From positions 433,001-497,000 of the forward strand of contig NW_004450481.1 of NCBI RefSeq assembly GCF_000321225.1: 64,000 bases of DNA. The letters run 5' to 3'. This DNA comes from Odobenus rosmarus divergens (Eukaryota; Chordata; Mammalia; Carnivora; Odobenidae). A program made the translations under genes and the position numbers. Positions 13,001 to 25,120 of this stretch are shown here, piece by piece. Position 1 is the first letter of the stretch. The number at the start of each line of letters is the position of its first letter. The notes under the pieces are model-generated. The model saw only the letters and a list, made by a program, of their open reading frames with translations, was not told where the DNA came from and did no database searches.

Positions 13001-15454
13001 CAAAAACCTAACACGTGGCCCACTTCTGTCACTGCTAGGCTACCAGCATCCAGCAAGGGGCGGGAGGGGGGGGCAGACATCACCAACTTCAGGTTGGTGG
13101 TTGGGGGTGGTTCCCCCCCCAAAACAAAGGAAAGGAAAAATGGAGAAGGCCGTTAAAGATCATCTGACCCTACCCTTCTCAGTTAACCTAAGGGGAAGAA
13201 GCCAGGCCCGGAACTGTAGGTAGCAGTTTCCGGTTACCCAGGTTAACCAAGGGCAGAGGAAATGGGCAAGACAATCAGCTCTGAACAGACCATCCAGTGC
13301 CCATCCATTCCTCTGAGCCAAGAGGACAGAAGTCTGGAGAACTCAACTCTCGCCTGTTCATAGGGGCCACTTCCAAGCTACAGGAGGCCTGTGTGAGTCT
13401 GAGTCTCTGGACTGCACCACGTCCCCCTGCTTGGGCTGGGGGCAGCACCAGGAGAGATGATGGGGACTGGAGAACAAGCAGCACTTGTTGGCAGGCTCTC
13501 CGAGACTCCCAAAGTGCTCCTCAGCCCAGGACGGGATCAGAAGCTGCACCCCAGCACCGGCGCTAACACAAGGTAACAGCAAAGTACCCAAGTGTGACTA
13601 CAGGCAAATCAGGGTCTGCGGGTACAACCAGGAGTGGGTACTCAGAACCCCGTGCTGTGACCTCATAACATCCAAACCATTCCATTGCTTACTCCAGACC
13701 TTACATTTTAGTAACACCCATTTTTGTATCTGGACCCAAGTCTCCCAGGCCAGCACCATGCCCAACTATTTGATGGTATTACCACATCAAAGAGATGATT
13801 AAACTGGCATGCATTCAGGGGCATTGTCAGATTGCTCCCGACCCCATTACCCCCTCCCACCAACAGGACCCTGATGTTTCCTGGAGGAACCCCCTCTATT
13901 CTGGGCCGGTCTGGGTAGAACTACACCATGCCCAGATTTAGGGGTGCACCAATCAACACTAATTCCACCAAAGGCCAGAGAAGGCACCAGGAAATGTCTG
14001 CTGAAACTTCTGGAAAAGCATCACCTTCTCTTCCTTCCCCTGGATGATGGTCAAAGAAGGCGAATCCCCAACTGGGGGAGCTGGGAGGAAGACACCCCAC
14101 TGTGTGAAGGGAGCACTACAGAAGAGATAGAGCAAAGCCAGGTCCTCACCTGAGAACAGACTCACCTCTGAGCCTGAGTGGCACAAGCCAATCAGCCCTT
14201 TTGCATTTACGTTCCTGTCATGAGCACAGTACGACCCTCCCTCTAGGGTTGGCTGGCCAAAAGAATTAGTAGAAGAAAAGTGCTCTGCTGGCATCTATCT
14301 AACTGAACACTTGAAGGAAATAATGTGAAACAATTGGCGAAAAGGGTAAACTGCTCCTATTTTACACCCTACACATCAGTGTCGCTCATCCACAGATAGC
14401 ACTAAAAAGTCAGCTTGCCAACTGCTTGCCTGGCACAGCTGCAAGATGCACGGGGTAAATAAAGTTGGAAAGTGTCTACCTGAAGTGGATTCCAGAAGGG
14501 CTGGCCTTAAAAAGAGGAGGGCAGTTAGCTACCTTCGCAATCACCTGGGGAAAGAGAACGTGGCCATGGCCCCATACTCCAACCTGAGCTGAGCCAGGGA
14601 CCTGATGGCAAGAGGGATCAAGAGAGCTAACAGAACTGGGGGGGAGGAGGACAAAAAGAACCCAGCCCCCAGCTGTGCAAGGAGAGCTGCGGCCAGCTTG
14701 GTGGATCAGGTGGCTACCCAGAACCAAGTGTGACCAGAGGTATGGGTAGGGGATGGAGCCGAAGGTACAAGTATGGGCAGGGCAGTGGGGCTCCCAGTGC
14801 CTGGAAGAGGGCTGCCAGGCCGCCTGCTGAGCTCTCAGTGTGAGCCGTAGTCACATATACACGAGTCTTCCATGAGAGGACCACAGAACCACCCCCCCAA
14901 CCACAGAGTCAAGGCCGGCCACAGCCAGCCACCTATGAAATCACTCTGCACACCATGCACGGGTGATGGGCATCTTCACAGCAGTCATGAGCTGACCCAC
15001 CACAGGGTATGGCCTGGAAGAAGCATCACCCACTTTCTGGCCCTGATGAAACCCAGGGGAGAGGGGTGTCCAGGAAGGGTCTGGTTTGTCATGGGACCAA
15101 AGAGTCCCAAGGCAGCATCTGAACAGTATCTCCAGGGTCCAGAGACAGTCAGGGATCTAAGATTAAGAGTCAACTTTTCTCTGTCAGGGGTGAACAATGC
15201 CAGCCAAGAGACAGGCAGGAAAAAAACGCCTCACACCTTTTCCTCAGCCAGTTCAAGAGAAAGCACAAAGCATTTCAGGTACAACTTTCCTCCCAGCCTA
15301 GCATAAAAACATACCACAGACAAATCCAGCATGAGGATCCCAACTCGGGCAAGAGAGTGGAATGCCTACCTTGTACCTACTATGTTCTCTGAGGTGACAT
15401 GGGAGGTGGCAGCAGGTGGGTGAGGCCTGGTGGGGGGTGGGAAGAGGATTCCCA

Positions 15455-15620
15455 ATCCCAGTGTGATCCCTTCTAGCTGTGTGTCTACCGAGCCTCAGTT
15501 TATGCACCAGTACCTCCCTCCCTGTGTTGCTGTACATACTAAATGTTTTGAATTTGTGAGAAGCACTGAAAAGTACCGGCCCCTAGTACCTGCTCTGTAA
15601 GTGCTGACAGCCAGCTCCCA
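15455..15620 (+). mobile_element. MIR SINE fragment
   Basis: Plus-sense MIR core: AGCTGTGTGTCTACCGAGCC followed by TCAGTTTATGCACCAGT and a diverged 3' part ending in CTGTAAGTGCTGA. Limits approximate. Confidence 0.5.
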
Positions 15621-17541
15621 AGATCAGCCCTTTTCACAGGAAGATCAACAAGCTTCTGAGCACCGGCTTGCTATGGAAGTCCTAGAAACATGGGGATTAA
15701 CTCATGCTCCACTACCAAGGAGCTTGCAATCCCAAGGAAAATGTAATCAACAAGACCTGTTATCAGCAGGAATGTAGGGTTTTTAAGTTATGTAGAGTGC
15801 CTGAGGGCAACTGTCTGGGATAAAAGCAGGAAAGGTTTCTGGAAAAGGAGAGCAGTAGGGATGACAGAAGGCCACAAATGTGAGCTGCAGAGGGTCCCAT
15901 CCTAGGTGTCACACACAAACAAGGACGGTTAGCTTGCAGATTTAAGTGGGGGCTGTTTTGATGATAAGACACAACTTCATTTCAAAGCATGACTAGATTA
16001 GGAGTAGCTTCTTTCCTTGAATTTTCTCAAAAAAACCAGCTAAGAAAAGTACACCTGTCATTATGTGGAAGCTCCTGAGTATTTCTGATCATAGAAATGG
16101 ATCCTGACAGGCAAAAAGGTTAGGAGCCAAAGCTAGAAGAGTCCAAAGGGAGAAAGGTTGTGGGAACTTCGAAGGAAATGGAAACACGAAACTTAACATT
16201 TAAAAACACTTTGTATTTATGAGGTTAAACCTCAGAAGACACAGTGGAGTCCAAATTCCCTGCTGGGCACTGCTTATGTGGGAGGCAGGAGACTGTCATT
16301 AAACCCACTACTTTTGAGCCTACCAGCACCGGGTATAGGCCCATAGTATCCTCTGCAACACTAGAGAGATCATTAATCTCTACTCTCCCCTAAAATGAAG
16401 ATGGAGCATCTACCTCTAGGACTAATTCAGAGAACAAACCGGTATGCAAAGTGTTCCACGCTGTACCTGGCACATAGTAGGTGCTCTGTAGGCTGCGGCT
16501 GTCCATTTTACAGCCTCCAGTGGATAGAGACAGGAAACCTCATTGCAGTCCCAGGAGCATTCAAAGGCTTTCAGCCCCACCTGCCTGGCAGTGGCACATC
16601 ACCTGATGTGACCCTTCTCCTTTTTTAGTGGGCTCCTCACACAATCACAGAACCTCCAGGAACTCGTGGGCAGGAGTCTGGGGGTCCAGATGGAAGGCCC
16701 AGGCATGTCTGCACATCCACTTGGCACAATGGTTCTGGACTGTCTCAAGCCAGCTCTGACAATAATCAAGAGCTCCCCCAAGTGCAGCAGGGCCTACCTC
16801 CCAGGACCTCCTTCCCCCTCTAGGTTTGCCTCAGAAAGCCACACAGAGCAAACCTAACCCCAGGGTACAACAGCTCTTCAACTATTTGAAAGCAGACCCC
16901 AGGCCCTTCACAGAACCTGACGCTTGCCCCCTTCCCATCCCACTGCTGAGAAGGCAAACTATTCAAGGATTTGCCAGCCATCCCTCCAAATTGTTTCCCT
17001 CGGGTCAGAGAAGAACCAAGAACAGACTTCCTGCATCTGACTCTAAAACTTATCATTCTGAAAACTCAAATTATGAAGTGTTCTAGAAGTCGTTTCATGC
17101 TCTTCAAAATTCTGAACTACCTCTGAATAAGACAAGCGAAGAACTGTTCCATTTAGACCTAAGAGCTGTAGCCCTGTAAGACCACCCCTGCACCCCCCCA
17201 AGCCCTACCCCACCCCAGATTGCCCATGTGCACATTCTCTTCCTGTTCCAGGTCGCTCGAGGGCAGGGGCTGGGCACCTCCAGGTCTGAACCCCCCACAC
17301 CCAAAACCATAAGCAACTGCTAGAAATGTTTATTCACCTGCTGAGCCACCTTTTTTAGTTTTACCAGATTTCTCCATAAACAGTGTATATCAGTTGGTGA
17401 CTGAGATGTTAGTGTATGGCCTCCCCAGACCTGGAATTCAGAGACCACTATTAACCAGCACATGCAGAATATTGGTATGTCTTCCTTATGCAGAAAACAC
17501 CCTCTAGTTCATGGAATCCCCATGTCAATACTTGCTCAGTT

Positions 17542-17588
17542 CTACATGTGTGCCCTGCGAGTGAACAGGAGGAGTGTGGGCACTAGAA
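17542..17588. repeat. Patch A: split match to 25,087-25,120
   Basis: CTACATGTGTGCCCTG (17,542-17,557) and GAGTGTGGGCACTAGAA (17,572-17,588) also occur at 25,087-25,102 and 25,104-25,120. Here they are 14 bases apart; there only one base separates them. The flanks show no other similarity. Confidence 0.75.
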
Positions 17589-20507
17589 GGGCCAGGCTGA
17601 AAATGCACTGCCTATGCAGTCACTCGCCAAACCACAAACTCAGTCACCCATTCCAACAACCAGCTGAGGGGTCCCAAAGGGACCAAAGGACAGCACAAGG
17701 GGGGAGAAGGCGGCACAACTTCTACTGACAGAGACAAAGCCCCCAGCTTCCAGAAGGCGATTTAGAGTGGAGGCTGGGCAGGACCTGCCCAGAGAACTGC
17801 AGTCACCTAGGAATCGGACTGAGTTCTGGTTCTGGTTAACCTGGAGCTCTGTCTGAGAAGATGCTTAACAGACACCAAAACTGAGGCACTGCTCCTTCAC
17901 CTAACCCCAAGGCTGGCACCCTTGAGGTGCATGTCCTCCCACACGCAGCGACATCTTGAGCCCAGGAGCCCAGGTGACCATGGAGCATTTTCACATCTGA
18001 ATCAAGACAAAGGCCCCTTCCCACAAGCTGCCCTTAGACAGTCCTCCAGGCCTCTGTGACTTCCAGCCAGGACAATATTCTCTGATTACAACTAAAGCCA
18101 CTTCTGAGGACCACCAGGAGACCTCTGTGAAGACAGAATGTAAAATCCACCTTCTTCTGAGGAAGAGAGTGAGTCAGAACAAGGACTTAACACCTGCTTC
18201 ACAAGTGACACTTGTTACCTGCCTGTCCCAAAGTCATAAAATGCCACACTGCTCTCTCCAGACATCCTGGCCACATATAAAGAGCAAAGACAGGAATGTC
18301 ATTGCACTTGGGCAACCAGAGTGATCAGAGAACATATACACGCTTAGATTTTATATCCGCTAACACATTGGAGAGAATCAGAACCTACGGCCTTCTTTTT
18401 TACAATTTTTAACAATCCTCCTTTCGGCAGGATCAACAGTGTTTCAAGTTAACATCATAAGTGCCATAATCTTGAAGCAAAACACAAACTGGCATACAAG
18501 ACTTATGAAAAGTTCCATTATCAGTTGGCAGTTGCCACACCACGGTATCGTCTGGCCCAGGATTCTGTCCCTGCCAGAAACCTTAAGATGTTTCCAGGAC
18601 AGGCTAACATCATCAACCTGTTAGATCTATCACAGGTAAATCTAAACCAATTTGTAATCTCATGTAAACTTATGTGGGACAGAAAAGGTTCCCCGCCTCT
18701 TTTCTTATGAGCTCAGGAACTGCCTCTCGGGCCTCTTCTGAAGCCATCTCTCCACCTTTGAGGGCAGTGTAGTGACCTTAAGAGTTAGAAACAGTCAGTT
18801 AAACTTTGGGTAAGTCCCTAACTTTAGGGCAGTCACCTCAAATGAAGTCAGCAGAAACAAAAGCATCTTGTCCTCTCCTGGCCACAGGAGACACCCACTA
18901 AACAGCACCGACTGTCATCATGCTGTTGGCTTCTGCACCTTCAGGAAGGGGCGACCGGCTGCTCACTCCACCTCCCTTACAGGGCTGCTGGGGGGAAGCA
19001 GGAGACCCTGTTGAAGTGCTGCAAAATCAATTAAAGCATATACCTCTGTGTCGAGTTCCATTAGAATTTTGTTACAGAATACACCTTTCATTAAAAGAAA
19101 AAACTTTTAAAACAATTCATGTTAGAATCTGAACCCTGGATCTGTAAGGAGCTTTATGGGTGCACACACCAGTTCCCAGTCCCACTTTGCAGACACGGAC
19201 CCTGCAGCCCAGAGAAGCTAGGCAACATCTTAATCTTCAAATTCCCAGGTGGGAATTTGACACATTCCTTGTGTGTCTCTCTGTAGAGGCCCCTTGGCCT
19301 CTGAACACCTCCCATTTGTGCCTGATGTCTGCATAACTGTGAAAAACAAAGCAGTTTCTGAAGTTTCCTGCTGGATAGCCTGACCACTGGGAGGCCTTTA
19401 CACAGACATCTTTGGCAAGTTCAAGTCCCTTTTTCCCCTCAGTGCCTTCTCTGGCCTCTCTCTGGTCTGATTACAGAGATGCCCACTTGCTTTGAGCAAG
19501 GCCTGCCTTGTGCCATTATTCAACTTGTTATGGGGATGCAGTACCCACTCCACCGTCTGTCAGACCTATCCTCAGATGCCAGACTAACATCCGTGTCCTT
19601 CACGGTTCTAGAGAGTTCTGAATTAGAATACTCCAAGACTGAACTTCAGCGCATATAAAAATCACACGGGCTTCATAGGCCCAAGAAGGATTCTAGGGTT
19701 CAGGCAGTTTAACCAGCACTTAGCACTCTAAAGCGCCCAATGCTTCTGCTCTAGAGAAAGAAGAAACAAACCATGCTCATGAAGCCCACATTCTGGTCAG
19801 GAAAACAAAGCCTGAACTTCCATGAAACGATGAGTGTCCAATATAGACAAGAACCTAATCACCTGCTGAGGAGACTGTGCTTGGGTGGATGGACTCCAAT
19901 TTCTGGGCAGAAGAAAGACACAGGCCTCAACTCTATCCACCAAGATTAAGCTGGGACAAACGCACACACTGCACTTCAGAGATTTTCAACACCCTGGCTG
20001 ACATAGCCACAAGGAGAGTAAGGCTTAGATTGTTCTGAAAAAACTGTCAGCTGCTTTTTGAAAAGGAGTGTAGAAGATTTACTTTATTACTGAGTTGGCA
20101 GAAATTATTAACTCAGAGGCCTGCTGTTAACAAAAATTCAAATACTCTAGAGGCTCGAATTGAGAACATAGAGACAACTTTCCTCTCAAGAACTCCTTTG
20201 TCAAGGAGATGGTCAGTTACTTTGTTACTTTGCTAACTTCTCAGATACTTGTGGATATTAGGTCAGCTGCCTGACACTGATTTTTCAGGCAAAAGCTAAG
20301 TTTGTTAACCATAATTGCATGCCCATAAAGGTAAGCATTACATGACACAATTCTCTGTCGCTTCTCTCAGAAGAGGTTTAATTTTAGTGTTGGCTCTTCA
20401 ACACTGTCCCCATTTTTTTTTCCATGAGCATCTTAAATATGTGTCAACTAACTATCCCAAGGTAGAGTTCACAATTGGGCAAGGTAGAGAAAAGCAGCTG
20501 CACGCCA

Positions 20508-20591
20508 GCAATGCCTTCTTGGAGCTACCTCACTCTGGCCTGAGCCCAGGCAATGCCTTCTTGGAGCTACTGCACTCTCGCCTGAGCCCAG
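20508..20591. repeat. 42-bp tandem duplication
   Basis: Two adjacent 42-base units (20,508-20,549 and 20,550-20,591), each starting GCAATGCCTTCTTGGAGCTA and ending GCCTGAGCCCAG, differ at three positions. The unit length is divisible by three, so a reading frame crosses it as a 14-residue repeat, but that frame has no other support as a gene. Confidence 0.9.
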
Positions 20592-22777
20592 ATCAATCCA
20601 GAGAAACTGCAGAATTCTGGTCGCACCACCTCCGCCAGTAACCTATTCCGCCATGGCTCCGTTTCCTATATAGGGTTTGCTCCAAGCCACACTCCTGTCA
20701 AAAGGTTCTAACGATGCTCACGGATGGTTACTGGTAATGGCGGCATTTAAAGGAGGCACTTTCTTTATCGCTCATATTCAGACACAGTTTCCCAATTCCA
20801 TCCACCACACTTATATTAGAATTCTATGCACACCCATTAATGATGGAGTTCCCCAAAACAAACCATATGAAATGTGAACCCCATGCCATGAAAACAACCA
20901 CGGGCTTCTATGAATGTAACATATGTGCACATACTAACATACAAAAACCTGAGATTTGTTTCCTTCTCCCTCTTCTGGCTAACCCCCCTTCCTCCTCTCC
21001 TTCCTCTCCCCCTAGGAACCCTTTAGATTACAGCCTTACACAACACTGGAACCCCTGAGGTCACTGCTCCACCTAATCTACAACATCGTGACCGCCTGTC
21101 AAAGCGACTCCTGATCCCAAAGCTCTCCTAGGTGGCATTAAGGATCAGTGCTAATATCTCAGCAACCTCTCAGATTCTCCTGAAGGCAAACAAGCATGTG
21201 GAATTCAAGAAGTTATACTCTGGACAAAAGATGGAAAAGTCACCAAGGTTACATTTCTCATGTCACTTGTTTTATCCTCTTATATTTCAATCTTGGGAAC
21301 CGCGTTACTTGGGAACCAGTTACTGCAAAAAATTCGGACAGGTTTTACATAGCTTGTGTCTACTCCATCCCCAAAGTCAAAACAAAAACGTATACATTTG
21401 TTAAAAACAATTACCACTAAGTTAATCTTAATGGGGCCTTAAGACTAGGGATAAGAGGATTACTTGTGATACAAAAATCAGTCTTACAAAGACCGTAACT
21501 CCTCAATTTCTATCAAAATTATACAAGCCAATGTGAATTACTCCAAAAATACCAAGCTTAAAGCATAGTGCTAAAAGTAATTAGTCAAACTCACATAAGG
21601 GAAAACAAAAACCCTACAGTGAGAGAAATCGGAGTTACCTGGCCCAAGACAATTTTTTTCTTCGATCCCAGCATATTAAAAAGTGATCTCAATGGCCACT
21701 TCCTGGTCTCCCAACAAATGCAGGGGCTCACTTCATACCTGGATGCCACAACATCTTCCTATTGCTCAACCTGCTCCTGCCACAGGGGAACATGACCCCT
21801 ACTGCCAACAATCCCTTGGAAAAAATATGAAAACACCATGAGTCTTCCCCTACACACACGAAGGGGGGCAGAGGAGATCCCTCTGCAAACAGTAGCCTCG
21901 GTGGAGGGCGATCTGAGAAAGCTACAACCCGGGGTTAACCCTGACCATCTAGGTGACAAACCACCAAGCTGGGACGCTCAGGTAGGGGAAGGGAGAGCCG
22001 AAGGAGGGCTCTTGAAGGAACAGGAGACAAAATAATCACCTCTAATTCACACCAAAAAGCGGGGCTCTGGGTTGATCAGAGACGCAATGAGCATTTAGGC
22101 CCAGAAAGGTAACAGGAAGCATCCTTCCCTCCCCAAAATCATCTCCCGTCAGCAGCGATCCCAGAAGGGATCCGGCAAAGGCATGTCCACTCCCAGAACC
22201 AAGGGGGGACTCTCCACGCGCCCTGGGCACCCGGCTAAGGGCAAAGTAACCGGTGGGGGGGTTCCCTCTAAAGCCAGGAAGGTGCTTCCAGCCGGGAGAA
22301 GAGAGAAGGAGGACTTCCCTGATCACCCAGAAGGCCGAGACACAGGCGGCACAGGCTCCCGAGTCATACCCCGGACACCAGTTGCTCCACAGCCTTTCTG
22401 CTCCCCTCCCCCCACGCCGGGAGGGCTTCCCGGGGGTCGCGAGTCCACGGGGAAGGGCAAGGCGGGTGAGCTCCGTCAGAAGCAGCAAGGGTCGTAGAGC
22501 TGGAGCGAGAAAGAAGGGAAAGCTCTGGCCTCAGCTCCCGTCTGCTCCCTCCGCCCAGGCCGCACGGAAGCCTCGGCCTCACGTACCGAGCGCCACCAGA
22601 CTGCCCGACCTGCCCCCGGCTCGGGCCCGTGGGGCGAGAGACCGGGATGGCAGCGGCCCTCGGGGGTCGGTGGGCGTCGGGCGGGTTCCCTGGAGCCCGG
22701 CGGGAGAGGGGCATTAGGGAGGGGGAGGGTCCCGGGCCCACGCGGCCTCCGTCCCGGCCCGCGCAGCGGGTACTTAC

Positions 22778-22849
22778 GTTGCTCTGGGGGTCGATGGCCT
22801 GCAGCAGCCGGTCCCTGATCTGCTGCGGAGACGCCGGAGCCGCTGTCAT
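22778..22849 (-). CDS. MED26: MED26 exon 1 coding part (Mediator subunit 26)
   Basis: MED26 is the metazoan Mediator subunit whose N-terminal TFIIS-type (LW) domain recruits elongation factors (super elongation complex, EAF) to RNA polymerase II promoters, while its C-terminus binds the Mediator core. It acts in the nucleus. The ATG at 22,849-22,847 opens 24 codons, starting MTAAPASPQQIRDRLLQAID and ending PQSN, which match the known MED26 N-terminus. The exon ends at 22,778 in AAC followed by the donor GTAAGTAC. The start has G at -3. Only this first coding exon, the beginning of the TFIIS N-domain, is in the window. The frame continues past the donor to 22,364, but that part is intron. Confidence 0.95.
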
Positions 22850-23038
22850 TGCCTGGGCGAGGCGGGGGGGAGCGGCCGGGCCAGCGGGCGGGCGGGCTGA
22901 GGCGGGGGACGGGGGTCACTCACTCGCCGGCCTCCGGGAGCGGAGCCTCATGTTCCCCGCGGCGCCGGGGAAGGAGGGGGCGCGCGGGGTGGCGGAGAGG
23001 GGAGCCGGGGCTCGGGCCCGGGGCGCCACCGCCACCAG

Positions 23039-23086
23039 AGGAGGAGGAGGAGCCACCGGAGCCGCCGCCGCTGCTGCCGCCGCCTC
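23039..23086 (-). repeat. GGC/GGA triplet tract in probable MED26 5' UTR
   Basis: On the plus strand a GAGGAGGAGGAG run is followed by CCACCGGAGCCGCCGCCG and CTGCTGCCGCCGCC. In the MED26 transcript sense this reads as GGC/GCA-type triplets followed by TCC repeats, a G-rich tract that could fold in RNA. It is 190-240 bases upstream of the start codon. Whether it is transcribed depends on the start site. Confidence 0.65.
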
Positions 23087-23243
23087 GAGAACCAAACTCC
23101 AGTGAGCTGCCCCCGCGCGGAGCACTCTGGGTAACCCGCGCCGCACGCAGCGTCGGCGCCACGCTGAGGAGGTTGGGAGATGGGGCGGGCGGAGACGCCG
23201 GGCCTGGGCGGGGCCGCGCGGGAGCCCCGCCCCCGCCCCCCCC

Positions 23244-23264
23244 ACGCATGCGCACGCATGCGCA
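23244..23264. promoter_or_regulatory. Tandem NRF1-like sites
   Basis: Two copies of GCATGCGC (23,246-23,253 and 23,256-23,263), 10 bases apart, each inside the sequence ACGCATGCGCAC. NRF1 binds the palindrome GCGCATGCGC and is a common activator of CpG-island promoters. They lie about 400 bases upstream of the MED26 ATG. Confidence 0.7.
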
Positions 23265-23859
23265 CTGGTCTACCGCCACACCCCGCCCACCGCCCGGCGG
23301 AGGGAGCCGTTGGGAGGCGGTTGGGCGGGGCAACGGCCGCCGCCAGGGGCCCCTCCCCCGGCCGGGCCGTGGGGAACTGAGGTTTCCGACGGAAACGCGC
23401 TGTGCGCGCCGAGTCCTTGAACCTGGGCGCGCCAGGCGGCCGCCTCAGGGTGGGGGGGCGGCGGGGTGGCGGAAGGTCTCCTTATTGGGGAGAAAAGCCT
23501 TCCCCGTACCGACGGAGGTGATGGGAGTCGCGGACGGGGGAAGCTGCCAAGTTTTCCGAGCCGGGGGTCCTCAGCCCCTTGATCGCCGTTCCTGGGGGCG
23601 AGGGAGACAAGTCCATGTTGTGATAATGTGCGCGGAAGGGTCATCTCAGGGGCGCCGGAGACCGCTCCACCCTTCCAGAGGGAGGGGTGCAGGGCGGGGG
23701 GGTGCAGGGCGGGGGTCTGCAGCGCTTGGCGTGCTGGGATCACGAAAACATGAGACCGCAAAGCGCCTCTCGGGGGAGCCGTCACGCCAGCTTTGGGGAA
23801 AGCCCAAAAGCCAGCCCCGTGAGCCCACCGACCCCAGGGTTGCAAACCTGTGTCAACGC

Positions 23860-24065
23860 CAGGGTTTCTCATCCTGGGCGCCAATGACATTTGGGGCTGG
23901 ATCACTGTTGCAGGGGCTGTCTTGCGCATTTTAGGATATTCAGCATCCTGGGTCTCTACCCACTAAACGCCAGTAGCACTTTCCCCTCCAGTCAGGTCAA
24001 CCAAAAATGCCCAGTCATTTCCAGATGTCTCCTGTCGGGCAGAACGTCCCCTGTTGAGAACCACT
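23860..24065 (-). mobile_element. MER20 (hAT-Charlie MITE)
   Basis: The end reads GTTGAGAACCACTGG, with ATTTTAGGATATTCAGCATC and CCACTAAACGCCAGTAGCAC inside: the antisense form of MER20, nearly full length (about 206 of 219 bases). It sits about 1 kb upstream of the MED26 start codon, just outside the CpG island. Confidence 0.85.
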
Positions 24066-25035
24066 GGTTTAAAAGACCCACCCTGCTTTGCGTGGAGGTG
24101 CTGGAAAACTGAAACCCTCATTCTCTGAACAAAACCTTTCACAAAAGGAGGGAATTGAGGCCCAAGGTCACCCAGAGTTCTAGGTCAAACCCATAATTGT
24201 TAAATGTCAAGCCTAAGGAGCCTCCTTCCCCACCCCCACCTTACTGCCCTCTTCTACTGCTCTCTGCTCCCTCTGGAAGCCCTGTTAGGAATACTGTTAT
24301 GAGAAGGGGTGAGAAGGCAGGCTGAGTGGATTATTAGCTGCAGCCTCCGGAGAAATCTAGGAAGACCTAGATTTAAAACAGGAGGGAGGCAGCTGATGAG
24401 AACCACACGCGCGCCTGGGATCTGTGCTACACCTGTTAGTCTTGCATTTGTCATGCTTCTGGGAAGCATTTTTATTTGCAAAAACGGCTGTTTCTGCACG
24501 TGGTTGTGGCTGCTTCCTTCTGGACATGTGAAAAGTTTTACATCACACTTGTAGGAGAAAATAAACATGGGCAAAATACTTCTCTTTAATTTACTCACTC
24601 ACTCTCCTAGAATGAGGTGCTTTGTGTACATGGTCCAGGTTGGAAACCAGCCCATTTGGAGATACTCTTTATCTCACTTTAGATAAGCAAAATAAACAGG
24701 CTCTCCCCCAAGCATATTCTGGTCCTGCCTTTCTTTTAATTTCTAACTCAGATGTTCAAGATCTTATTTTTTTAATCAAGGATCACATAGAAGCAATTTG
24801 TTTTGCATGGGTCAGGTTAAGATTTGGAAAGCACTCAACTTACCTGCTCTTTTTAAACTAAGAAGCAACATTAAGATGACTGAGTTCTGCATGGCCAGCT
24901 GTATACACATACCCAGACATAGGTATGCAGTTCAGCTCCATAGATGTGGCACAAAGTGGGGCTCCATAAATATTTAACAAATGAGTATTAAATATACTGT
25001 ATAGACATTAGGATGCACATAGACACAGATGCATA

Positions 25036-25067
25036 TATCTATCTCTCTCTATAGAGAGAGATAGATA
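25036..25067. repeat. Perfect 32-bp palindrome
   Basis: TATCTATCTCTCTCTATAGA and its continuation form a perfect inverted repeat with no spacer, centred between 25,051 and 25,052 in CTATAG. All 16 arm positions pair; pairing fails at 25,035/25,068 and resumes for two more positions. Confidence 0.95.
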
Positions 25068-25086
25068 AATATATCTAACACTGTGT

Positions 25087-25120
25087 CTACATGTGTGCCC
25101 TGAGAGTGTGGGCACTAGAA
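25087..25120. repeat. Patch B: split match to 17,542-17,588
   Basis: CTACATGTGTGCCCTG, one base, then GAGTGTGGGCACTAGAA. The two blocks match the earlier site over 33 bases, with 13 fewer bases between them. It starts 19 bases after the palindrome at 25,036-25,067. Confidence 0.75.

Larger units (their letters stand above)
1..22777 (-). other. MED26: MED26 intron 1 (part)
   Basis: This is the sequence downstream, on the minus strand, of the MED26 exon 1 splice donor. I looked for the next coding exon (the rest of the TFIIS N-terminal domain) and did not find it in any minus-strand frame, so the intron must be longer than 22.7 kb and exon 2 lies beyond the window start. It holds scattered MIR pieces, one hAT MITE and L1 fragments, but no CAN-SINE copy. 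Open reading frames here are short, unsupported by codon pattern and cross repeats. AT-rich stretches at about 6,030-6,900 and 7,600-8,500 contain nothing I recognise. Confidence 0.8.
22430..23480. promoter_or_regulatory. MED26 CpG island promoter
   Basis: About 1 kb of very GC- and CpG-rich sequence surrounds the MED26 start codon and extends upstream on the minus strand. It has no TATA box that I can see, and contains GC boxes (GGGGCGGG-type) and a tandem NRF1-like motif. This is typical of a housekeeping CpG-island promoter with dispersed start sites. The transcription start should lie roughly at 22,900-23,150, but the sequence does not fix it. Confidence 0.8.

Noticed and set aside
20315..20641. 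108-residue frame with a 14-residue repeat
   Set aside because: The repeat is explained by the 42-base DNA duplication. No other coding evidence, and the position is deep in the MED26 intron.
1..22777. Search for MED26 exon 2
   Set aside because: No frame shows the expected continuation of the TFIIS N-domain, and no suitable acceptor-linked match was seen. I conclude it is outside the window.
22849..23934. 361-residue plus-strand open frame across the MED26 CpG island
   Set aside because: It is open because CpG-rich DNA lacks stop codons. It lies antisense to the MED26 start, has Pro/Arg/Gly-biased content, shows no known domain and runs into a MER20 copy.
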